Source of the DNA: QHXW01 sp035297145
GTDB lineage: Bacteria; Acidobacteriota; Terriglobia; Bryobacterales; Bryobacteraceae
DNA: 64,000 bases
Reading direction: 5' to 3'
Assembly (NCBI GenBank): GCA_035297145.1
Contig: DATGZN010000093.1
Span: 186,001-250,000, forward strand
The stretch's first letter is position 1, and each line of letters starts with the position of its first letter. A model generated the notes under the pieces. That model was not told where the DNA came from, made no database searches, and worked only from the letters and a program-made list of their open reading frames with translations. Shown piece by piece: positions 8,300 through 16,068 of this stretch. The position numbers and the translations under genes are program-made.

Positions 8300-9144
8300 A
8301 TGAGAAGGTTTTTTGCGCGTGTGGGCCTAAAGCTCTAGCGCTCCTGGTTTTCTTCATCGCTTTTGATATTTCGGGCTGGTGGTACGCGCGGAATCTATTG
8401 GAAACGGGAACGCTGTCCGGGTTGAGCGAGTCCGCGATGCTGCGCGGAAAGGTGACCGCCTTCGGCCTTTTCAGCCAGGCCGGCGCGATCCACTGGCCGG
8501 CCGCGGTGGATTCCATCCTACTGTCTCATCTGTGGTTCGGTGGTTGGAGTTCACTGACCATTCGGAGCTGGATGTATCACGTCTTCTAAGTGCTCATCGC
8601 TTTGGCCGCCTTTGGCCTGATCCGGCAACCGCGGCAGCCGGTTGTTCTGATGTTGGCAGCCATTTACACAAGTTTCTGGCTCGGCCAGCTCTACAATGTT
8701 CTTTTACTGTTTGCGGCAAAGGGTGTGGCGACCTCGATGGGTTGGTACATGTACACAGTTGTCGCCGCTGAAGTAGCCATTTCGATCATCGGATTGAAGG
8801 CCCTCGCACCAGCCCGGCTGCGCGATTATGTTCCGTTCGCCGGCATTTCGCTATTCGTACTCCTCGACATTTACACCCTGCATGCCGTCGCGCTCCCTTA
8901 CTATGCCGGTCTTATCGCGCACCGGCCCAACGGATCGATCGCCGCTCTCGATGCCACCGACATGCAACGAATCGGGCTCGGCGAGATTCTAGCCCGGTTG
9001 ACGGCGTACAAGGCAGGCATCCTAAGCCCGTGGATCCTGCTGGCACTATGGGCTGGGTATGTGGTAGCGACCGGCGGGCTGCTGATTGTGGGGATGAGGT
9101 GTCGCACCGCTGAGGATCACTTCTGTAGCGAAGCCATCCAGTAA
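8300..9144 (+). pseudogene. Decayed membrane glycosyltransferase-like gene (C-terminal part)
   Basis: One frame encodes ALLVFFIAFDISGWWYARN, LSESAMLRGK and LTIRSWMYHVF, stops at TAA 8587-8589, and resumes in the same frame with VLIALAAFGLIRQPRQP and four more hydrophobic helices to 9144. The pattern (YARN, then SWMYHVF, then helices) resembles the C-terminal part of DUF2142-type polytopic glycosyltransferase-like proteins. The N-terminal portion usual for such proteins is missing. An ATG at 8300 (MRRFFARVGLKL) stops at once and would need a further frameshift to join the hydrophobic frame. So there is a 5' truncation or frameshift as well as an internal stop. The 3' end overlaps the convergent VWFA gene. 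Confidence 0.6.
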
Positions 9145-10217
9145 CCTGGCCGGGTGCGCACCTTCACATCGCGCCGGTTCACGTCAACTTGAATTTCGTG
9201 GAATCCGCCTTCCTGGAGATTGTTCGGGGTGTACGTGATGATGTACTGGCTGTGGATCTCACGCCCGATGCTTTGAATCGCATCTTCGAGACCTTTCTGC
9301 TTGGCAAAGGAGAACTGAGACCCGCCGCTGCCCCTGGCGAAAACCTCGACTGGATTATCCACGAATATGGCCTTGGTGTCTTTGAATATTTCGACCAGCA
9401 TGGGAACAAACTGCACGGAGTTTCCCTGACCGCCGGTAGCCTGCCAGACGGTGGTGGGCGTGGAAGGCTCATTGGGTAGCGGGGTCATGGCCGGTGGATT
9501 GTTGTCGGGGCGCGGAATGGGACCGGGCGCGGTCAAGCCGGCCATCATGCGCGATATGTCCACCGAATAAACGTCGACGTTATTCATCTGAATATCAAGC
9601 AGCGCATCGCGTACCTTGCCCTCGCTTCCTTTATCGCGCACTTCGGCGATCACCAGCAGAATGCGCCGCCGGTTCCCGGGGCGCGAGCGCAGCATGCGTA
9701 CTGCCTCGGTACAGGCGTCGATGAGGCGGCTGCTCCGGCTGCCGGGTGTGATTTTCTTGATGGCGGCTTCGATCTTGTTCGGGTCCGATGTAAAATCCTG
9801 CAACGTGCGGAAGCGATGATCAAACGCCATTACCGCGGCCTCGCCCTGTTCGCCGATCAGCACTGGCTCGATCATTGAGCCGATGCGGTTGATCTTGGGA
9901 AGAATGCCCTCTACCTGGTCGCTCGCCTGAACGGCAATGACCATGGAGATGGGCTGAAACGTCACATCCACGTGGATGTTTTGCTCTTTTCCGTTATCGA
10001 AGAGCTTGAAATCCTGCGGCTGGAGACCGTCCACGTAGGAGTCGCTATGCTTGTCAATCACAGTTACCGGCGCCTGCACCAGATGAGTGGTGATGCGGAA
10101 GGGTTGATCGGCAGTGGCTTCCGGGGTCTCCGGGGCGGGTTGCTGCGCCGGTGTCTGCCCGGCGGCCAGCCAAGCGGCGGTCAACAGCATGAATGCAATC
10201 AAACCTGTACGCACCAT
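9117..10217 (-). CDS. Exported VWFA-related acidobacterial domain protein
   Basis: 366 residues from the ATG at 10217 (ribosome site AAAGAGAT), with a signal peptide (MVRTGLIAFMLLTAAWLAAGQ). FRITTHLVQAPVTVIDKHSDSYVDGLQPQDFKLFDNGKEQ is the hallmark N-terminal strand set of the VWFA-related domain that is greatly expanded in Acidobacteria. A VWA-like fold follows (ILLVIAEVRDKGSEG, VDVYSVDIS) and then SQYIITYTPNN. The usual DxSxS metal site is degenerate here (VIAVQASDQ), so metal-dependent binding is doubtful. It lies 30 bp downstream of mogA and is probably co-transcribed with the molybdenum-cofactor genes. Its biological role is not established. Confidence 0.8.
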   Translation of the reverse strand: MVRTGLIAFMLLTAAWLAAGQTPAQQPAPETPEATADQPFRITTHLVQAPVTVIDKHSDSYVDGLQPQDFKLFDNGKEQNIHVDVTFQPISMVIAVQASDQVEGILPKINRIGSMIEPVLIGEQGEAAVMAFDHRFRTLQDFTSDPNKIEAAIKKITPGSRSSRLIDACTEAVRMLRSRPGNRRRILLVIAEVRDKGSEGKVRDALLDIQMNNVDVYSVDISRMMAGLTAPGPIPRPDNNPPAMTPLPNEPSTPTTVWQATGGQGNSVQFVPMLVEIFKDTKAIFVDNPVEVFARGSGGSQFSFAKQKGLEDAIQSIGREIHSQYIITYTPNNLQEGGFHEIQVDVNRRDVKVRTRPGYWMASLQK

Positions 10218-10247
10218 ATCTCTTTGATGCTTCAACTCGCTCCGGCG

Positions 10248-10739
10248 TTACCTGGTTGCAGGGTGTTCTGTTTGGCCACTTAGAAGCTCGAGTACGTGTG
10301 GTACCAATTCCACGATAGCATCGAGTGACTCGACCGCGCCTTTGGGCGACCCCGGCAAGTTGACGATCAGGACACGGCCGCGGGTTCCGGCCACGGCGCG
10401 GGAGAGCACGGCGTACGGCGTGGAACGAAGGCCGGTGGCGCGCATCAGTTCGGCGAGGCCCGGTATTTCCCGGTCGATGACGGCTCGGGTGGCTTCGGGC
10501 GTGACATCGCGCAATGCGACGCCGGTGCCGCCCGTTGTGAAAATGGCGCACACGTTACCGCTATCGGCGAAGGAAATCAAGCGTTCGCGGATAGCCTGGA
10601 CATCATCGGCGACCACGGCGGTTGAGGCCACATGCCAGCCGAGGCGCTCGAGGTGCGCCTGGACCGCCGGTCCCGAGCTGTCGGTGCGTTTTCCAACAGA
10701 AACGGAATCGCTGATGGTGAGGACAGCCACGGATTTCAT
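10248..10739 (-). CDS. moaB: Molybdopterin adenylyltransferase-type protein (MogA/MoaB)
   Basis: 163 residues. Cytoplasmic enzyme of the MogA/MoaB family, which adenylylates molybdopterin before metal insertion. The family motifs are VLTISDSVSVGKRTDSSGPAV at the N-terminus, AVVADDVQAIRERL, CAIFTTGGTGVALRDVTPEATRAV (the TTGGTG molybdopterin-binding loop) and VLIVNLPGSPKGAVESL. The ATG at 10739 overlaps the moaC stop by 4 bp, giving translational coupling. Whether it acts as MogA or as MoaB cannot be settled from the sequence. Confidence 0.88.
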   Translation of the reverse strand: MKSVAVLTISDSVSVGKRTDSSGPAVQAHLERLGWHVASTAVVADDVQAIRERLISFADSGNVCAIFTTGGTGVALRDVTPEATRAVIDREIPGLAELMRATGLRSTPYAVLSRAVAGTRGRVLIVNLPGSPKGAVESLDAIVELVPHVLELLSGQTEHPATR

Positions 10740-11209
10740 TTGCGGGCCTTCCGCCGGTAGTCGCCGCTCTTGCCGCCGGTCTTTTCGACGAGGTGCAGCT
10801 CTTCGATGGAAATGGACTTATCGAGTGCCTTGGTCATGTCGTAGACGGTGAGCGCCGCCACCGCCGCGGCCGTGAGCGCCTCCATTTCGACGCCGGTCTG
10901 GGCCGTGGTCGAGGCACTGGCCGTGATACGTACGCCATCCTTCTCAACGTGCACGTGCACGTCGGCATGGGAGAGCATCAGTGGATGGCACAGCGGGATC
11001 AGCTCCGACGTCTTCTTGGACGCGGCGATTCCGGCGATGCGCGCAATCTCCAGCGGGTTGCCCTTGGGATTTTCGGGGAGCTTGGCGAGGATCTCGGGCT
11101 GTATGCGGACGAAGGCGTGGGCGCGCGCGGTGCGTTTGGTTTCGGGCTTGCCGGAAACGTCTACCATGCGCGGGCTGCCAGCCTTGTCGTAGTGCGAAAG
11201 CTTCTTCAT
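10736..11209 (-). CDS. moaC: Cyclic pyranopterin monophosphate synthase MoaC
   Basis: 157 residues. Converts the GTP-derived 3',8-cyclo intermediate made by MoaA into cyclic pyranopterin monophosphate. Family motifs: MVDVSGKPETKRTARAHAFV at the start, GIAASKKTSELIPLCHPL in the active site (the conserved Lys and CHPL histidine are present), GVEMEALTAAAVAALTVYDMTKALDK and the C-terminal KTGGKSGDYRR. The ATG at 11209 overlaps the moeA stop by 4 bp. The frame is open further upstream, but that stretch is the antisense of moeA and lacks family similarity. Confidence 0.93.
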   Translation of the reverse strand: MKKLSHYDKAGSPRMVDVSGKPETKRTARAHAFVRIQPEILAKLPENPKGNPLEIARIAGIAASKKTSELIPLCHPLMLSHADVHVHVEKDGVRITASASTTAQTGVEMEALTAAAVAALTVYDMTKALDKSISIEELHLVEKTGGKSGDYRRKARK

Positions 11210-12408
11210 TTCAGCAGGACCGGCATCAATTCCCCGGCTGGCCATTCGGCGCGATCGGCATCGGCGACCAGAAACGCATTGGCGCGAGTGAGCGCGGGCA
11301 CATCGCCGGAACCGCTCCAGGCGACGGGGGTTAGTTGGGGCTGGGGACCCGACCAGGCGAGCATGGCGGGAAGAAAACGGGTGAGTCCGGGTTTGTGCCG
11401 GAAATCGCGCGTGAGGCGGGCCAGGAGAAATGGCAACTCGGAATGCGACTGGCCACCGAGTAACTCGATCGCGGCGCGCGCGCACAGTTCGAAAGTCACC
11501 ATGGTGGATGCGGGATTTCCGGGCAGACCGAAAAAGAATCTATCGCGGGCGCGGCCGAAGACCAGCGGCTGGCCCGGCTGGATGAGCACACGATCAAAGT
11601 AGAATTCCGCTCCGAGATCGGCGAGCACGCGCTCGACGATGTCGTACTTTCCCGCCGAGACGCCGCCAGAGATGAGCAGCAAATCGGCTTCGAGACCGCG
11701 TTCGGCCAGGCCAAGCGTGTCTCCGTATTGATCGCGGGCCACGGGGAGAATCACCGGCACGCCTCCGGCGCGAGTCACCTGCGCGGCCAGCGAATAAACG
11801 TTGGAGTTGCGGATCTGGTGTTCGCGCGGTGTCTCGGTGACGGGCACGATCTCGTCACCGGTTGCGAGCAGCGCTACGCGCGGTTTGGGGCAGACGGCAA
11901 CGGTATTCTTGCCTACTGTGGCCAGCAGCGCGATATCCGCGAAGCCCAGCCGCTTGCCGGGCGAAAGGAGCGTTTCTCCGGCGCGCGCTTCGCAGCCTTG
12001 CGGGTTGATGAACTGTCCGGGGCCGGCCGCACGATCGGTCGAGACCGTGCCGTCCACGCCGCGCGTGACGTGCTCGACCATCACGACTGCATCGGCGCCG
12101 CGCGGCACCGGCGCGCCGGTCATGATTTCGACGGCTTCTCCGGCTGCGACCGCGCCTTCGAAGCGATCGCCCGCGCGCACTTCGCCGATGATGCGCAGCA
12201 TTCCCGGCAAATCCTGCGCTCGGACGGCAAACCCATCGCGGACGGATCGCGCGAGCGCGGGAAAATCGCGGTCGGCGCGAATCTCTTCCGCCAGCACTCG
12301 TCCCGCCGCACACTCCAGCGCGACACTCTCCGGCGCCGCGAAAAGCCGGCCAGCCAGGACGCGCTCGATCACGCACGCACGGGCGCGATCGAAGGAGAGA
12401 GTGGGCAC
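11206..12408 (-). CDS. moeA: Molybdopterin molybdotransferase MoeA
   Basis: 400 residues. Inserts molybdate into adenylylated molybdopterin. The domain order is typical: an N-terminal region (RVLAEEIRADRDFPALARSVRDGFAV, with the substrate loop), EIMTGAPVPRGADAVVMVEHV, the MogA-like core (VALLATGDEIV, LLISGGVSAGKYDIVERVLADLGAEFYFDRVLIQPGQPL, FFGLPGNPASTMVTFEL) and a C-terminal beta domain. It is first in a leftward operon moeA-moaC-moaB with 4-bp overlaps. moaA, moaD and moaE are not in the window. A molybdoenzyme must be encoded elsewhere. Confidence 0.93.
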   Translation of the reverse strand: MPTLSFDRARACVIERVLAGRLFAAPESVALECAAGRVLAEEIRADRDFPALARSVRDGFAVRAQDLPGMLRIIGEVRAGDRFEGAVAAGEAVEIMTGAPVPRGADAVVMVEHVTRGVDGTVSTDRAAGPGQFINPQGCEARAGETLLSPGKRLGFADIALLATVGKNTVAVCPKPRVALLATGDEIVPVTETPREHQIRNSNVYSLAAQVTRAGGVPVILPVARDQYGDTLGLAERGLEADLLLISGGVSAGKYDIVERVLADLGAEFYFDRVLIQPGQPLVFGRARDRFFFGLPGNPASTMVTFELCARAAIELLGGQSHSELPFLLARLTRDFRHKPGLTRFLPAMLAWSGPQPQLTPVAWSGSGDVPALTRANAFLVADADRAEWPAGELMPVLLK

Positions 12409-12451
12409 AAGGTTATTCTACAGTTTCGGGGTTTGGGGCGATGCGTAGCCC

Positions 12452-12686
12452 TCATCGGCGCGGCGGTTTGGTTTCGAGCGCCGTTACGCGTTTCTCGATG
12501 GCGTTGGTGCGCTCATTAAGGTCGACGGCGGAGCTTTCCAGCCGGTGTGAAGTTGCCGCGCGAGAAGCGTTCGAGGCCGCGCAGAATTTCGGTCTGCATG
12601 TCGCGCATGGCCTCCATCAGCCGCCGTTCGACCTCAACCAGATCCTTGCGCGTTATGTGACCATTCGAGCCTGGCTTTTCGGGCAT
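12452..12686 (-). pseudogene. Frameshifted small coiled-coil protein gene
   Basis: ATG at 12686 encodes MPEKPGSNGHITRKDLVEVE, then a helical stretch (RRLMEAMRDMQTEILRGLERFSRGNF), and then falls out of frame to a stop at 12516-12518. The other frame continues with HRLESSAVDLNERTNAIEKR and VTALETKPPRR to a TGA at 12452-12454. The joined product is a charged coiled-coil of about 78 residues of the kind that anchors or oligomerises. The total length of 235 nt is not a multiple of three, which confirms the shift at about 12548-12556 (one base extra after the Phe codon, or two missing). Family unrecognised. Confidence 0.6.
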
Positions 12687-12744
12687 ATATTCTTCGCGCC
12701 TGCCTACTATTATTCAATATTGCGGCATGTACGGATCCGGAAGG

Positions 12745-14058
12745 CTACTGCCGGGAACCGTCACGAATCCGATACAGATGCTTCTCGCCGCGAATGTAGA
12801 TGGAATCTCCCACCAGCGCTAGCGAAGCGAACATCTGCTCACCGAGCGGGTTGGTGCCCAATACCTCATGTTCGGGCCCCGCCTTGACCACGTAGGTATC
12901 GCCGTCCTGGCTGCTAATGAGTACCTTTCCATCGAAGGCGACCGGAGAGGCCACGAACTGCGACGGCGCCGGAAAGCGCTTGCCCTCGTACTTTGGCTCA
13001 CCGGTGCGCGCGTCCAGGCACGTCAAAAGGCCGGCGCCTGTCAATAGGTAGAGATAATCACCGTAGAGAATCGGCGACGGAATGTAGCCCGTTCCTTTTT
13101 CGTATTTCCAGGCCACGCGCGCTTCGCCCGGCTCAGGGTCAAGCCGCACCGCCATGGTCTTCTTGTTCGGGTACCCGGTCGAGACAAAGACCATGCCATG
13201 ACCCACCACTGGCGTGTGCACGACGTTGCCGCCCAGCCCTTCGCTACGCCACAGTTCCTTGCCGGTTCGCGGATCGTAGGCCACAACATCCTCGGTCCCG
13301 GGGACAACGAGCTGCTTCCGGCTTTTGACTTCGACCAGCACGGGCGTGGTCCAGGTGATCTGGTTTTTGCGCGCGAGCTTCCATGCGATTTTGCCGTCGC
13401 TGGCGGAGACCGCCGCCAGGAATGAGTGCTCGCCCTCATCCTGATCGCAAAGCAGCAGAATCAGGTCCTCGAACAGGATGGGAGATCCACCGTAGCCGAC
13501 ACCAAGCGTGGCAATGCCGCCGAGCGACGCCGACCAGACCAGGTTGCCCTCGAAATCGTATTTGTAGAGACCTTGGGAATCAAACCAGACATAGACGAAC
13601 TTGCCGTCCGCCACGGGCGTGGGCGAGGCGTAGGTATTGAAGCGATGCGTATTGTCAAACACTCTGCCTTCGTACGCGGTGCGCTCCCAGAGCAGTTTTC
13701 CGGCGGTCGAGTTGTACGCCAGCACTTTGAGGGTGTGCTTGTGCGTGCCGCCGACACTGTCCGGGTGCACGAAGGGCTGTCCATGCAGCGTATGCTTCGG
13801 GGGTTCGGCGCCCGGAATCACTTCGCCTTCCAGGTCGGCGGTGAGGAAGACATAGTCCCCCCAGACAACCGGCGAAGAGTGCCCGCGGCCAGGCACATCG
13901 GCCTTCCATGCCACATTGCGCTCCGCAGTCCACGAAGACGGAAGGGTGCGTAGATTGGAGACCCCATTTGCAGGGCCACGCCAGTTCGGCCAGACGTCGA
14001 GGGCCGCCGCACTGGCAGGGGCTGCGGTCAGAAGCAGTAACGCGAGAGACCGGTGCAT
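12745..14058 (-). CDS. Exported PQQ-like beta-propeller protein
   Basis: 437 residues from the ATG at 14058, with a signal peptide (MHRSLALLLLTAAPASAAA). WPNWRGPANGVSN is the typical opening of acidobacterial and planctomycete quinoprotein-like propellers. Blade repeats follow, with Trp-docking motifs such as TAGKLLWE, DGKIAWK, TGKELWRS and ARVAWKYE, and with ASPTPVADGKFVYVWF, GGSPILFEDL and PSPILYGDYLYLL. No Asp/Glu/Asn set for bound PQQ or calcium can be assigned, so it is probably a structural or binding propeller of the BamB type in the periplasm. It lies 33 bp downstream of the membrane glycosyltransferase on the same strand. Confidence 0.82.
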   Translation of the reverse strand: MHRSLALLLLTAAPASAAALDVWPNWRGPANGVSNLRTLPSSWTAERNVAWKADVPGRGHSSPVVWGDYVFLTADLEGEVIPGAEPPKHTLHGQPFVHPDSVGGTHKHTLKVLAYNSTAGKLLWERTAYEGRVFDNTHRFNTYASPTPVADGKFVYVWFDSQGLYKYDFEGNLVWSASLGGIATLGVGYGGSPILFEDLILLLCDQDEGEHSFLAAVSASDGKIAWKLARKNQITWTTPVLVEVKSRKQLVVPGTEDVVAYDPRTGKELWRSEGLGGNVVHTPVVGHGMVFVSTGYPNKKTMAVRLDPEPGEARVAWKYEKGTGYIPSPILYGDYLYLLTGAGLLTCLDARTGEPKYEGKRFPAPSQFVASPVAFDGKVLISSQDGDTYVVKAGPEHEVLGTNPLGEQMFASLALVGDSIYIRGEKHLYRIRDGSRQ

Positions 14059-14090
14059 AATCCAAGAATGATACAGCGGGGACGTTTGAG

Positions 14091-15452
14091 CTACCATAAC
14101 GTGACGTCTTGCTGCTTCAGGGCTGCGTCCAGCGATTCGGGATGAGTGAGGCAGATCCAGCCGAGCCGGTACGGCGCCAGTACGGGACCTGCCGAGGCGC
14201 TCCTGACAATCTGGTTGTCCCGCCAGTCCCAGAGACGCTCCGGGTACTGGTCAACGGAGCGCGGCAGTGAGTCCCAGTGGCCGTTGGGATAGCAGAAAGC
14301 ACCGACCGCCTGGACGAAAATCGAGAACACAAGGGTGGCGCCAAAGGCAGATTTCCATGGGCCCGAGGCCTCGACCAGGCGCATGGCGGGGATCATCAGA
14401 ATTACAAGACATGGAATTACATCGGTTATGAGGCGCGGCCCATAAGAGAATCCACCCCACCAGAGGCGATATCTTGCCAAGGTCAGAAAATGGGCAGCGA
14501 CGACCACCAGGCAGATCAGGTAGATAGGAGCGTGCGGCTTCTGGCTGGTTCGGAACCAGCGGTACACGCCGATTGCCGAAAACAGAAAGACCGGGCAGAA
14601 GACCAATAATCCACGGCTCGGACTGATCAGCAGACCCGCGATTCCGTCCAGCAGATTTCCCCTCAGCAGCCAGCCGGCTGGATATGCGCCTAAGGCGCTT
14701 CCAAATATTCGTACGTTATAAATCAGCACAGCCGCCACCGGCAGGAACGCACCGCAGGCAAATGCCGCTTTTGATCGTAGCCGCCACTGGGACAGCCCCG
14801 CATAGGCGGTCATCAATATGCATGGAAACGCATTGCTGAGGCGAATCGCGACGCCGAAACCGGCACACCAACCGGCGAGCGCGGCCAGGAGGACATGGGC
14901 AGGATGCTCGCCTTCGCGCATCAGAAGCAATAGTGCCAGAATGAAGGCCAACTCGCCCGCCCCGTGCTGCCACAGCGCCTGGCTCGATATGCTCCAGGTT
15001 GGGGAGCCAAACGCGTACGCGATCGTCAGCATCCATGCCGATTTCGAGTCAACGAGTTTCCGCGCCAGTGCAAGAAAAGCCACGACGGAAAGTGCCGCGA
15101 TCAGTGACGCGCTGATTTTCTCGATCACCCTGGCAAGCAGCACGACGCGGCCTATCGGCATGTGCTGGATGTCCAAAGCTGCCAGTGGCGCATAAAGAGG
15201 CGCAATCAGGAGCGGCAAAGCGATGGGAAACGACGAGTAGTAGTGGCCGTCCGCTGCGCGCGTGAACCACACCGCGTTCATGTGTTGTGGGCCCCGGTAC
15301 CATTCGGCGAAACGGTCGAGCGTGATGCTGTGGCCGGATACAACAGACAGCGGCAGCAGCGCGGCCGGAGCAGTGTCTCCCGAGGGAATGGGGCGCAAGT
15401 TCAAGTTGTAGACGAAAAACGCGACCGCAAATAGACACGCCTGTCGCCGCAC
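14091..15452 (-). CDS. Polytopic membrane glycosyltransferase-like protein (GT-C type)
   Basis: 453 residues with about ten hydrophobic helices. The first periplasmic loop contains a PIPSGDTAPAALLPLSVV segment with an acidic residue just after helix 1, as in GT-C/ArnT-PMT-type transferases that use lipid-linked sugars. EWYRGPQHMNAVWF and YYSSFPIALPLLIAPLYAPLA also resemble acidobacterial family members. The C-terminal soluble tail is short. The start is GTG at 15452 with no clear ribosome site, so the start is uncertain. Donor and acceptor are unknown; a role in glycosylating envelope lipids or proteins is inference. Confidence 0.65.
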   Translation of the reverse strand: MRRQACLFAVAFFVYNLNLRPIPSGDTAPAALLPLSVVSGHSITLDRFAEWYRGPQHMNAVWFTRAADGHYYSSFPIALPLLIAPLYAPLAALDIQHMPIGRVVLLARVIEKISASLIAALSVVAFLALARKLVDSKSAWMLTIAYAFGSPTWSISSQALWQHGAGELAFILALLLLMREGEHPAHVLLAALAGWCAGFGVAIRLSNAFPCILMTAYAGLSQWRLRSKAAFACGAFLPVAAVLIYNVRIFGSALGAYPAGWLLRGNLLDGIAGLLISPSRGLLVFCPVFLFSAIGVYRWFRTSQKPHAPIYLICLVVVAAHFLTLARYRLWWGGFSYGPRLITDVIPCLVILMIPAMRLVEASGPWKSAFGATLVFSIFVQAVGAFCYPNGHWDSLPRSVDQYPERLWDWRDNQIVRSASAGPVLAPYRLGWICLTHPESLDAALKQQDVTLW

Positions 15453-15512
15453 GCAGCTATTTTAGCCGCAGTGTGCGCAGACTGCGTGAGCACGGCTTTT
15501 CGGCTGAGCCGG

Positions 15513-16034
15513 CTATTGTTCGACTTGCAGATTGTTAGTGACGGCGAAAACGCCGGGGACGCCGTTCGCCTTGAGACCGGCCATGTTCTTATCGGCTTCG
15601 CTGGCCACTACCCCAACGAGCGTTACGTTTCCATTCTTCACGATGATGTGAATGGGCGGAACGGCCTGCAAGGCATACCGCTCGAGAGTCGGATTGCCAT
15701 AGACCGCGCGGAAAACGGCTCGCCGGATGCGCTCGTCGTTGGGCGAAGGTGGAAGCACTTCAATCTCGTTCTTGACGTGTTCTACGCCCTCAATCCTCTT
15801 GACAACATTCTCAGCGTCGGATTTCAAAGTGGGCCTGGTCACGTGGCCCATCAGGGTGACGGTGTCGCCTTCTACCTTGTAGGCCAGATTGTCGAAGACG
15901 CCGTAGTACGGCAGCATGACGAGTTCATGCCGTACTTCTTTGGCAATTCGTTCGGTGGACGAGGCTTGACCGAAAACCGCGGCGGCCAGAATCAGTGGCA
16001 GCAAGGGCAGAGTCCTCAACGTGTGACGCAGCAT
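15513..16034 (-). CDS. Periplasmic protein with two BON domains
   Basis: 173 residues. A signal peptide (MLRHTLRTLPLLPLILAAAVFGQA) is followed by two BON-like alpha/beta units. The first reads RIAKEVRHELVMLPYYGVFDNLAYKVEGDTVTLMGHV and continues to VKRIEGVEHVKNEIEV; the second reads RIRRAVFRAVYG, HIIVKNGNVTLVGVV and VPGVFAVTNNL. BON domains bind phospholipid surfaces and occur in OsmY and secretin-associated proteins. The ATG has a GGGGGAGAT ribosome site. It lies 34 bp downstream of thiC on the same strand; the pairing has no obvious functional meaning. Confidence 0.87.
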   Translation of the reverse strand: MLRHTLRTLPLLPLILAAAVFGQASSTERIAKEVRHELVMLPYYGVFDNLAYKVEGDTVTLMGHVTRPTLKSDAENVVKRIEGVEHVKNEIEVLPPSPNDERIRRAVFRAVYGNPTLERYALQAVPPIHIIVKNGNVTLVGVVASEADKNMAGLKANGVPGVFAVTNNLQVEQ

Positions 16035-16068
16035 ATCTCCCCCGCCGTAGATGATGCCACGGGACCGA

